A DNA stretch of 15,906 nucleotides from Flammula alnicola. Taxonomy: Eukaryota > Basidiomycota > Agaricomycetes > Agaricales > Strophariaceae. Position 1 is the stretch's first letter. Each line of letters begins with the position of its first letter. The translations under genes were made by a program, and so were the position numbers. The DNA is taken from assembly GCA_015499995.1 (NCBI GenBank), contig JADNRV010000720.1, positions 1 to 15,906 of the forward strand, in the 5' to 3' direction. Shown one piece after another: positions 8,528 to 15,906 of the stretch. The notes under the pieces were generated by a model, which had not been told where the DNA came from, ran no database searches, and saw only the letters and a program-made list of their open reading frames with translations.

Positions 8528-10940
8528 TAAAGGTTGGAGAAAGTCACACATGTACCAAGGTAGAAATGAGCTCGGATGCCCACTGGACGATGAAACTTGG
8601 ATGAAACTGCAAGTCGAAACGGCGATGAACAAATGTGATTACACAGACTTATTTCCAACCATAACCAATTACAAGTTGTGGCGTTATCTGTCTCGGAGTC
8701 TACAAGGTCCTACGTCCGAAATATCATATCACAAAACAAATGTCAGCTGAAATATTGTTCTTGAATTCTCAGAGAACCTCGACTCACTACGTTGCTGCAT
8801 GTAGGCGAACCCAACAAGCCCTTCTGACATGCCTGCTGCAACAAAATGGGACAAAACAGCGGCCTCCCATCTTCGCTTCCACCGTGACGCCCATTCGCAA
8901 GCATCTATGACAAGAATATTGTCGACAACCGTCTGCCTTGCCTTACATCCGGAATGCGTTCAATGGCCGACCACTCCTCATCCATATTCAAAGTACTTAG
9001 GCGTCAATATAGGCCAGCCTGTTGAAGCAGGAGAGGTGAGTTGATTATCGTTGACAATCTCAACCGCACGCCCGGAATGCGTTTGATGGCCGACCGCCCC
9101 TCGTCCATGTTCACAATACTTAGAGGCAGGTATAGGCCAGTCTGTTGAAGAAGGATATGTGAGTTTCCTCTGTAGAAAATATTTTCATAAAGCATATGTT
9201 AACTTTCAAGGTCGTTCATGGAAGATTTCTGCAAAACGAGTTGATCAGTGGCTTCAATGCAAGTGATTTTGAACCTTGTGTGCCCCATATTGATGTCTGG
9301 TATCTAGCAACTTACAAGCTCTCAGACGTGCTGTTGCTCCTTTATTTTCCAGTGAACAAGTTGCCGCCGGTACGCAGGCTGAATTATGGAATGGTGTCTA
9401 AGGGCAGACAAAGAAAAACTATTTGATGACGGCGCCGTTTGCGCCGGCGCATGCATATACTCCGTCCTCTGTATATTCCTGAAGAGCAGATCTTGGTGAG
9501 CATCGCACTTGCAATATTTAACGGACGACTTTACAAATGCAGATGGTCCTTGAGCACCGCAGTGGCCGACCTCGCCGACACCACGCTATCCCCGCAGATT
9601 GGCATATGACGGTGCGCCCATTGCTCACGGTTACACGACCGCGAAGTTTTCAACGGCCAGTTCTTGGATGCCCTGAATTTGTTTCAGCTAACAGCAGAGA
9701 AAGGGAAGCAGGTCGCATACCTCTTCATCTATATAGATTGGCGCCCGCAAATTTGTCCACCACGGCGTTGCTCCTCGTCCAGCTTTGTAGCTGTAAATGA
9801 AGAACATTTGCTAGCATCTGCCTTTCCTATCCGGGACCCTCAGCAATTGCTAGCATCAGTTTGCCGTGGCCTAGGCCGGCGTCCTTTCCATCAGTGGGTG
9901 CGTTCACCGTTAGGCCCACATCCTTGCTACGGGTGGGTGTGCGTTCACCGTCGGTCGTGCTAGCGTATGCCATGGCTTAGGTGAGTTTTGAGGAGAAGAG
10001 AAGGAGACAGACTGCAGGAATCGACACTTTATTTCACAGGTTGACTAGTCTCTGCCTCTGCGCCCATCCAGGTAGCCAGGCTCGGGCTTCCTCTTCTCGG
10101 TCGTTGGCGGTGACTTTCCTCCCTCGTTTGCGGTCGTCTAGCACCAGCCTATCTAACATCAACCGCATCTGAGCATAAGTAAGCTTTCAAGGCCGAGACC
10201 TGAGACTTACGTGCGGTTAAACAGCGTATATTCTCTCGTTGCATTGCGAGGCCAAGTACCCGCATAGTGGGAGGGAATAACCGTTGCAAGAACAACAAGG
10301 ACATATCTGTGCAGGCAGCGTTTCAATTTGGCTCTTGCGTTCAGCTGTTCGGCGTCTAGGACTGGAATTTGCAATGAATAGCTATAACGCTGGGGTAGGA
10401 GGTAAATGAGGTAAGGACTCTCTGAGTGGCCGCACTTGATGGGGAACTTAACTGAAGTATTCTTCCGTTCAGGGAGAGTCCATTCCACTTCTACTTTTAG
10501 AAGTGAGCAGATCTTCGCTCGTTTCAAACTGGCGCGATTCAATGCAGTATTCAGGCCGAGCAAGCGGACTCTTTGGAATCTTTTTTGGACTCTTTTTAAA
10601 TATTTTTTTAATGGACGGCTATAGCAGCTGAAAGCAGGCGTTCACAATAATTCAAGCAATTAGATCTCAACGAATGGACGAAGCAACTCTAGTAACCCAT
10701 CACCGGTACGGCGCTGCTTTTTTTTTTTTTATTAAAGACCCAAGAATATCACAATTTTTGATATACCGAATTGTAGCAGAATCTCATAGCGGAATCTCCA
10801 CGGTTCCCGGACGATGGACCAGCCTATTTCAGGTTGAACTGCTCGATTTACCGAACCCAGGGGTGACTATAACACTAATATCATGAATCTCACGCTCGGA
10901 CGCGGTCCCTGCGGCGGAATGTTGGTACATAATTCCATTC
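8528..10940. other. Gene-poor stretch of about 2.4 kb
   Basis: No gene can be supported. A short plus-strand open frame (8550-8750) contains LDDETWMKLQVETAMNKCDY and looks mildly coding-like, but has no recognisable domain or splice model. At 9501-9760 a plus frame with HDREVFNGQFLDALNLFQL is interrupted by a TGA, suggesting a decayed fragment. The minus frame 10207-10563 (118 codons) has no motif. Small repeats occur at 9800-9960: GCTAGCATC twice and TGCGTTCACCGT twice. A T run stands near 10719-10730. The last 200 bp, pyrimidine-rich near the end, should contain the promoter of the membrane-protein gene. Confidence 0.4.
8949..9165. repeat. 94-bp imperfect direct duplication, period 123 bp
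   Basis: Copies 8949-9042 and 9072-9165 share CCGGAATGCGTT, GATGGCCGACC (one mismatch), a CATCCAT or CGTCCAT block, TACTTAG, TATAGGCCAG, CTGTTGAAG and GTGAGTT; roughly four fifths of positions agree. Weaker similarity precedes each (TATTGTCGACAA against TATCGTTGACAA). On the minus strand the frame of copy 2 reads GLYLPLSIVNMDEGRSAIKR and that of copy 1 reads RLSTLNMDEEWSAIER, so many differences keep the amino acid or its class. That suggests a repeated protein unit, although copy 1 has a stop. Confidence 0.75.
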
Positions 10941-12090
10941 ATGTTTCTCTTTCATCCCTCCAATCCTGCCCAAAAACTCTACCTCCTCAACTCTCTTCGA
11001 TTGTCTGGCATTTTCATGGCAATTATTACCAGTAAGAACTCAACGCTTATCCACCTGGAACTTTTTCCATCTAACTGAAAGCCTAGTCGTCCTCGCCGTC
11101 CTTATTATTTTTCACTTCTTCGCCCTCTCTGTCACCGCCCTTCGCCTTGTCAACAGATTCCTTTATTATCGGCTGTGGTTTGACGATGCTCTCGCTGCTA
11201 TGTCAGCATGCGCAGATGCATTCATGGTCGGTATGCTTATATCCATGGGTAAGAGAAACGTCTACATTTTCCATGATCTGGCGTTCAATATTTTAGCCAG
11301 CCGTTAAGAACCCACAAATAAGGCCAACTCAATACCGCATGGTATTCACAATTTACTTCTTTGTACTCTGGTACGTCGCCACAACTTGAACTGAAAATCA
11401 CCTGACGTTGGTCAAGGTCGTCCAGAGCCAGCCTGGCCATGTCAACAGGTCGGCTACATATCCGTTCAAGAGAGCTTATTGTGAGGTTTTTGGCCCTTGC
11501 TGCCATGCTCATCAGCATGGGAATTGTCTATGGCGTCCTGGCCGCTATCTTTTGCGACAAAAAGTTGAACTGTACGGAGCCAAATTTATGTTTTTGCTAT
11601 TTACCAACTTCGTTGGTAATATGTGCATTCATAAGTAAGGAACGTTAACTGCTAGGCTCGTTGCCATTCTGATTTCTTTACCAGCTGATATCGTTGTCGA
11701 CGTCGGGATGGTATGCATGAACTGGTACATTATTGGCGGCAGGTTTCAAGCAAAGCTCGTGAGGAAACGCCTAGTGGTCCTTGGATTTTCAAGCTGTATA
11801 TGTACCCTCATTTCCAGTGTCGTGTGCTGGCTGTCATACATAACTCACATCTCAGAAAACCATCTACTCTTCTTATGTCTTGCCAATTCTGTGGTGAGCA
11901 ACTTCATTACTGGCCCTTAGCCCTAAGGGGAAAACTAACCGCCTTACCCTTACAGACAATAATATCTGTTCTTGTGACCAATGCGTCTGTGGTCATAGGT
12001 ATTATTTGCCGACGGCTTTATCCCGAGGATATAGAGGTCCAAATCGAAGATGTACCTCTCGACGCCGTGCGGCCATCCACCATATTATAA
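10941..12090 (+). CDS. Seven-helix integral membrane protein, fungal rhodopsin-like receptor family
   Basis: Six exons (10941-11031, 11087-11248, 11301-11370, 11417-11634, 11685-11893, 11956-12090) with introns of 55, 52, 46, 50 and 62 nt give an intact 294-residue frame. Several introns show CTAAC, CTGAC or CTGAT branch points. Predicted helices: about 22-50, 61-84, 95-119, 128-153, 168-197, 210-233 and 240-267, with a short charged cytoplasmic-type tail. The motif LWFDDALAAMSA after helix 1 corresponds to the W-D-D signature of the fungal rhodopsin-like 7TM family, and WSSRASLAMSTGRL at helix 3 also fits it. CDKKLNCTEPNLCFC gives a Cys-rich loop after helix 4, possibly disulphide-bonded. 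The upstream ATG at 10941 is preferred over the in-frame ATG at 11016 because it adds a hydrophilic N-terminus with a helix start (QKLYLLNSLRLSGIF). The ligand and role are unknown for most members; plasma-membrane location is inferred. A pyrimidine-rich leader precedes it. Confidence 0.8.
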
Positions 12091-13697
12091 TAATCAGAAA
12101 CAACCATTGAACGGCCAATCGACGCTGGATCTGAATAGCCCAACTTCCACTCCTTCCGTCAGCCCATCTTCCCATCTTTGGTGATAGGTATCGCTACCTG
12201 TCCGTCCGTCTTTCGTTTCTCATTCTTCGTTTTTTTTATTGCCATTTCCATTCTGTCCCATTGTTTATCTCACTTGTCGTGTCCGTAGTCCATTGGATAC
12301 AATTTATGCCAACCTGATGGTCAATAGCGCTTTTCTCCCATCCCTGACTCCATGCGAGTGAATGTAGATGATAGGCTTGCGGCAAACAAAAATCAGGAAG
12401 GTACTCAGAGCTGTGGCTGTGTAGTCAGGAGACAACAATTGCACTGCCACCACATAGCGCTTAATCTTTTAGTAAAGACTTTTACGTCAGAACGTTCAGA
12501 TATTCGTCTGAAATGAATATCCCGACTCACCGACCCATGTTACGGACTCCGACTCTCCGGCACACCTCAAATCTCTGAATACTTCGTAGAGCTGTACATA
12601 AGCCTCAATATATGTGTTATTCGTTTCAGTCATTTTTGAGATATTCAGGTATAGCCAACTCCATATCCATCGATTTTTTTCGTAGAGCCCATGGACTTGC
12701 TGGAGTCACATACACCCCTTTGTCGTCGTCGCCGGCGCCAAACAACTTCAAAACAACGCGTCCACGTCGTCCACGGCCATCGTCCTGCTGTCACCGTCCC
12801 TGCGAAACCCCTCACCCACACCAGCTCATAGCTCGATGGCTGCGCCTGGAGACTTTGATCCCGCCTTGTACATGATATGTCCTGAACGCATCCTCGGCGG
12901 ATTGCAACTGGCCAATGCTACACCATTATTCCCAAGGACGTGGTTTGTAAGGGTGCCAACGATGGCAAGCGCCATCGTAGTGTGAGTCCAAAGCTTCTCA
13001 TAATTGGTGCATGATGATCTGAATGAACTTTTAGTGCGTGAACTGTGTATATTTGCGGTGGCCATTTGAAGACTGTCGTGGGTCTACCTTGTCCAGTCCA
13101 ACGCGGCCCAATATCGAGAGGAGCCCGCCATGGCACGATTCACCCCGTATGCATTCGTTGCCCTCGGAGATTCTGGGCAACAACCAAGCCACGACGCTAT
13201 CACGTCAATCTTTCGCACCCCACATTGTCCCTGCCCTTCAAGTTGGTCTGTCGTCACTTCCTGTCCAATCTGGGCCTTCGACGACGCTCTTTTCTGTGGT
13301 CCCCTACGGTCGGACAACAGCAGGTCCTATCAAATGGGAAGACACGCCGCTCGTTGACCACGTCACACGGCTACGACGATTGTTCCCAGCTAATAGCCTG
13401 CGGAAGCTCGGGATGACTTGATAGAAGCTCGTGGATTCATGCGCGCACTCACTTCCAAAGGCCATAACGCTCACCTGAAGCATGGGCAAGAGGCGATAAG
13501 AAGGAAGGAGGAGGCTTAGGTCGGTAGCTCCAGGCCGTACGCGACTTTGTGACTCGCGGCAGCCAAACGACTGCACCAACATCGTGGATACGGCGCAAGT
13601 AAGTCAGGCGCAGCTCCTCCTCCTGTCACTTGTTCACGTATGACCCGCGAGCAGCGTCACCGTGCGAGCAGCGCTTCGAACCATGCCCGTTTCCACC

Positions 13698-13725
13698 CGC
13701 TGGGGTACATACGCTGGGGTACATA
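13698..13725. repeat. Perfect 14-bp tandem duplication
   Basis: CGCTGGGGTACATA occurs twice in direct succession (13698-13711, 13712-13725). It is a short slippage-type duplication with no associated gene. Confidence 0.9.
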
Positions 13726-14157
13726 ATTCCAGCTCTCCCGCGGCCGCCCACAGACAACCTTGCCACCACATATTGGGGCTCGATAATTGCCATTTAAGGC
13801 TAATCAAATCGTTGTACTTATTTAGTAATTTACGAATCATTGTATTTATTTGGCAATTTCCCCACACAACTGCACCGCTCATCCAACGTTCATCGAAAAA
13901 GTGAACAACTAACTGAGTTACATCCTTATGGTCTTCAATAGCCGAATACGGTTATTCGAATATCACTACACTTGTCACTCGTTACAAAGTTAGGAACGAA
14001 CCCTCATATTATGCACGCTCACGGCATACGCTTACTCCCTCCAAATGAGAGCAATAATACACCAACCTCGATCATTTGGCATCTAGTCTGGAGTTCAGAG
14101 TGAGTAACTAATTTAAAAGCACTGCATTATTTGGGTGGTTGAGAAATAAGCTCTACT

Positions 14158-14203
14158 CAAGTGACTGCGAGAAAGTTTAGCAAGTGACTGCGAGAAAGTT
14201 TAG
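14158..14203. repeat. Perfect 23-bp tandem duplication upstream of the small gene
   Basis: The block from CAAGTGACTGCG to GAAAGTTTAG is present twice without mismatch (14158-14180, 14181-14203). It ends 56 bp before the start codon of the 120-residue gene, within its likely promoter or leader. The absence of any difference suggests a recent event. Confidence 0.9.
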
Positions 14204-14259
14204 AAGACTGAAAAAAACCTGTACATTTTGTGTTTTTCAAACCTACTGCACCCATTCAA

Positions 14260-14742
14260 ATGTATCTCATAGCAAATTTGAGAACACAGAGACATGCACA
14301 ACCCCGAGAAGTGCTCGTGAAAGCTGCTGAGACTGCTATTGCAAAATTGAGGCACGTTCTACCCGACAGCGGTGCGTTTTTGATCTGGTAAGTACTCTTA
14401 ATTTTCCATCTCTTTTAAACGGGTATCGTTGAATGCTTATTTGTTCAAACTCTAGCGCACCCGTCCACAAATCCGACAATCACTTAACTGCGCGCGTCTT
14501 CGAAGGGGTAGGCGACGGCGCTTATGTGGGCGGGATACATTGGTATCTCGACGACCGCGATCCTACGTTCGAAGCAAAAAAAGAACTCGATGAAGGCGAC
14601 GTCAAGTTTAGCAAACGCTACAACAATTGGAATTCAACAACGTTTTCCGTCGAGCGTTTGCGTTCTGACATTTGGCAGTAAGTTTCTGTACTTCTTGTAC
14701 GTTTGTTAGTTGCTAACGTTAGATTACAGCGAATTCAAATAG
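14260..14742 (+). CDS. Small 120-residue protein of unknown function
   Basis: Three exons (14260-14387, 14456-14677, 14730-14742) with introns of 68 and 52 nt. The second intron has a textbook GCTAAC branch point and the last exon holds only four codons. The frame is continuous from the first ATG after an upstream in-frame TGA to a TAG. I do not recognise the family. There is no signal peptide or membrane segment. The N-terminal part is helical and charged (REVLVKAAETAIAKLRHVL, residues 16-34). The middle reads like a compact beta-rich domain with aromatic and acidic residues (ARVFEGVGDGAYVGGIHWYL, 55-74, then DDRDPTF), and the C-terminus is charged and aromatic (KRYNNWNSTTFSVERLRSDIW). Such a gene is easily missed because no single open frame exceeds 82 codons. 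A larger gene model with further upstream exons cannot be excluded, though sequence before 14260 is AT-rich. Confidence 0.65.
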
Positions 14743-14851
14743 TGGCGAAGACAATACGTAGATTGATAGTGAGGGAATGAATTCGAATAAACACGACGCA
14801 TGAGTACTATTAAATACGCAGAATATAAGGCGAGAACATTAAAAAAAAGAA

Positions 14852-14886
14852 AGAGCGTGACATCGGCCACTGTGACCGGCAAGTCA
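14852..14886 (-). repeat. 35-bp repeat shared with the transposase leader (copy 2)
   Basis: 32 of 35 positions match 8493-8527, and similarity stops abruptly on both sides. On the minus strand it is followed by a T-rich tract instead of a transposase start, so this is a leader or end motif without its gene. It overlaps the left arm of the palindrome at 14875. Confidence 0.8.
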
Positions 14887-14965
14887 ACCTGTGTCATGAC
14901 AGGTTATGACTTGCCGGTAACCTCTGTATGACTTAACAGGACAACCGGTCGGCCGACTTGACAGT
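14875..14965. repeat. Palindrome and 12-mer array resembling CACTA subterminal sites
   Basis: An 18-bp stem is formed by 14875-14892 (ACCGGCAAGTCAACCTGT) and 14899-14918, with a 6-nt loop and a 2-nt bulge on the right arm. The 12-mer TGACTTGCCGGT from the stem recurs in weaker form as TGACTTAACAGG (14929-14940) and CGACTTGACAGT (14954-14965), spaced 22 and 25 bp apart. The related inverted form ACCAGCAAGCCA lies in the transposase leader (8516-8527). CACTA elements carry short direct and inverted subterminal repeats that their transposition proteins bind, and this array has that look. It may be the remnant end of a related element. Confidence 0.6.
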
Positions 14966-15624
14966 TGAATGTCCGCCGTGTCAGGAGTGGTGACCATTGC
15001 AAGGGGGCCCATGTATCCTCAGGGTGCAAGGGTTCACGCGACGACGACCGACGACAGAACCGCTCATATGACTCAGTGCTCACAGCCGACCTATTGCGGC
15101 ACGCCCGTCGATAGCTCTCGCCTTCGCATACTTCCTCTATGAGCTGCAAGACTTCTGTCGTCGTCGTCGTCGGCACCTCGGGCTGGCATACTTCTTAAAC
15201 CAAAAACTGCCCAAGGAGGAAGGACTCGGTTGGAGGAGTCAAATTAGACAGCGGCATGGTATGCCATCACAGTAGAATAGTCGCTTACGATTGTCCTTTG
15301 TAGCCCACGACGGGTTACCGCAGCATCCGTACAGTTCCATTGGCTATATCATTACGAGGCGCGTTCTGACGCGTTCTCCTCTCACCTGCTTAATTTCATG
15401 CGCATATCGTGAATCGGGTAGGAGGGAAGATAAATATTATACCATTGCAGCCCATTGAAGGCTTGACGTATTAGCCCAGTCCATGTGCATGATGTCCTCA
15501 TATTGACATAAAGGCGCTATCCTCTTGAAATGTTGATGCATAACAAGCTTTGACAATTTGCATACAAAACCAATGGAAAAGTTCAAGAAAAAGACCGTAA
15601 TCCTTCACTCGTCACAATGCCCAA
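14966..15624. other. Stretch without a supported gene
   Basis: A minus frame (14904-15176) is open for 90 codons (VLQLIEEVCEGESYRRACRN, EPLHPEDTWAPLQWSPLLTR). It looks mildly coding-like but ends inside the palindromic array and has no ATG: an in-frame TAA lies shortly upstream and the apparent start is GTG. It could be a last exon or transposon-derived sequence. The rest, 15180-15624, is 3' flank of the edge gene on the minus strand and otherwise featureless. Confidence 0.35.
15158..15172. repeat. (TCG)5 trinucleotide microsatellite
   Basis: Five perfect TCG units. On the minus strand these give a run of threonine codons in the open frame 14904-15176. Confidence 0.9.
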
Positions 15625-15839
15625 CTAGAGGAATCCAACAACTTTCCAGTATTTAACCCACATCTGGGCATGCATCTCGCCAATAGTAGGCAACATTTGC
15701 ATAGTCCGACTGATAGATTGCGCCTTGGCAGTAGAGAACGTGGCGAAGCCTCCCGATTCCACTCCCTCCTTCCCCTGCTGTCGGAGCGCGCGTCAAGCGC
15801 AGATGTCGCACGGAAGAAGTCAAGAAGCTTGATCGCCGG
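15625..15839 (-). CDS. Last exon of a gene entering from the right edge; possible adenylate-forming reductase C-terminus
   Basis: An acceptor CTACTTAG with a CACTAAC branch motif about 20 bp before it opens an exon at 15839. It reads PAIKLLDFFRATSALDARSD, then GGFATFSTAKAQSISRTMQM, then LPTIGEMHAQMWVKYWKVVG and ends FL-stop at 15625. The two halves are in different frames. One extra base in the G run at 15771-15776 joins them into 71 codons plus stop, or else an intron ending CGACAG at 15778 separates them. The W-x-x-Y-W-x-x-x-G-F ending and the PAIKLLDFF block remind me of the C-termini of basidiomycete NRPS-like adenylate-forming reductases, which reduce a carrier-bound acid to an aldehyde. 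That call is tentative because only the tail is visible. Upstream exons lie outside the window. Confidence 0.45.
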
Positions 15840-15906
15840 CTAAGTAGGTGAAATCACAGTTAGTGGCGCTTAAGGTGCTCAAGAAACGAACGGAATTAGG
15901 ATTGTA

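Larger units (their letters stand above)
12091..14259. other. Stretch of about 2.2 kb with unrecognised open frames
   Basis: From 12091 to about 12680 there is 3' flank of the membrane-protein gene and nothing else recognisable. From 12687 to 12985 a plus frame is open for about 100 codons (FVVVAGAKQLQNNASTSSTA, PGDFDPALYMICPERILGG). From 13000 to 13421 all three plus frames are open for long stretches (13038-13421, 13045-13416, 13130-13357), one with VPALQVGLSSLPVQSGPSTT. A 53-nt GTGAGT..TTTTAG intron at 12984-13036 would join them but runs into a stop, so no model was accepted. Opposing minus frames exist at 12826-13136 and 13304-13582. From 13900 onward the sequence is AT-rich and apparently non-coding. 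Confidence 0.35.

Noticed and set aside
8550..8750. 66-codon plus-strand frame starting MYQGRNELG
   Set aside because: Mildly coding-like but with no family resemblance and no supporting exon; kept only as a remark in the intergenic entry.
9790..9975. Repeated GCTAGCATC and TGCGTTCACCGT as a CRISPR-like or regulatory array
   Set aside because: Only two copies each, irregular spacing, eukaryotic context.
10207..10563. 118-codon minus-strand frame
   Set aside because: No recognisable motif, no splice signals extending it, and comparable open frames occur by chance in this region.
11016..11018. Second ATG as start of the membrane-protein gene
   Set aside because: It would begin inside the first hydrophobic helix, whereas the in-frame ATG at 10941 gives a plausible hydrophilic N-terminus.
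13038..13421. Three overlapping long plus-strand frames, tested as a gene with 12687-12985 as first exon
   Set aside because: The natural GTGAGT..TTTTAG intron leads into a stop, a weaker donor was needed to continue, and no domain was recognised.
13660..13690. B-box-like CTTCGAACC as a tRNA gene
   Set aside because: No matching A box, acceptor stem or anticodon arm could be drawn around it.

Overview
The window looks like nuclear DNA of a basidiomycete, most likely a mushroom-forming Agaricomycete. The evidence is the intron style (46-73 nt, GTAAGT/GTATGT/GTGAGT donors, CTGAC or CTAAC branch points) together with a Plavaka-type CACTA transposase, a fungal seven-helix membrane protein and a KOW-domain Spt5 relative. 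No RNA gene or CRISPR array was found. The region is gene-poor and repeat-rich, with two or three intact genes among decayed ones.

Layout. Positions 1-1405 (minus) hold a broken multi-exon gene of unknown function that runs off the left edge. Around 2315-2449 is a 135-bp MITE-like element with 13-bp perfect terminal inverted repeats. It lies about 150 bp upstream of an intact five-exon plus-strand gene (2596-5044) for a 740-residue nuclear Spt5-like protein: KRRR basic patch, acidic N-terminus, NGN-like region and several KOW units. Convergent to it, at 5321-8475 on the minus strand, is a nearly complete Plavaka/Tnp2 transposase gene. Three single-base losses in G runs break an otherwise continuous frame of about 995 codons. 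The stretch 8528-10940 holds no convincing gene but carries a 94-bp imperfect duplication and smaller repeats.

An intact six-exon gene (10941-12090, plus) encodes a 294-residue seven-helix membrane protein. After 2 kb of uncertain sequence, a three-exon gene (14260-14742, plus) encodes an unrecognised 120-residue protein. Just downstream, 14852-14965 carries a 35-bp repeat shared with the leader of the transposase gene, an 18-bp-stem palindrome and an array of 12-mers resembling CACTA subterminal sites. The right edge (15625-15839, minus) holds the last exon of a gene that may be an adenylate-forming reductase, again needing one base in a G run to stay open.

The genes do not form an obvious pathway. 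The most notable items are the divergent Spt5 paralogue beside transposons, the transposon-end-like array at 14.85 kb, and the recurrence of frame breaks at G/C homopolymers, which could reflect either decay or assembly error. All exon models and family names are from reading the sequence; no database search was done.
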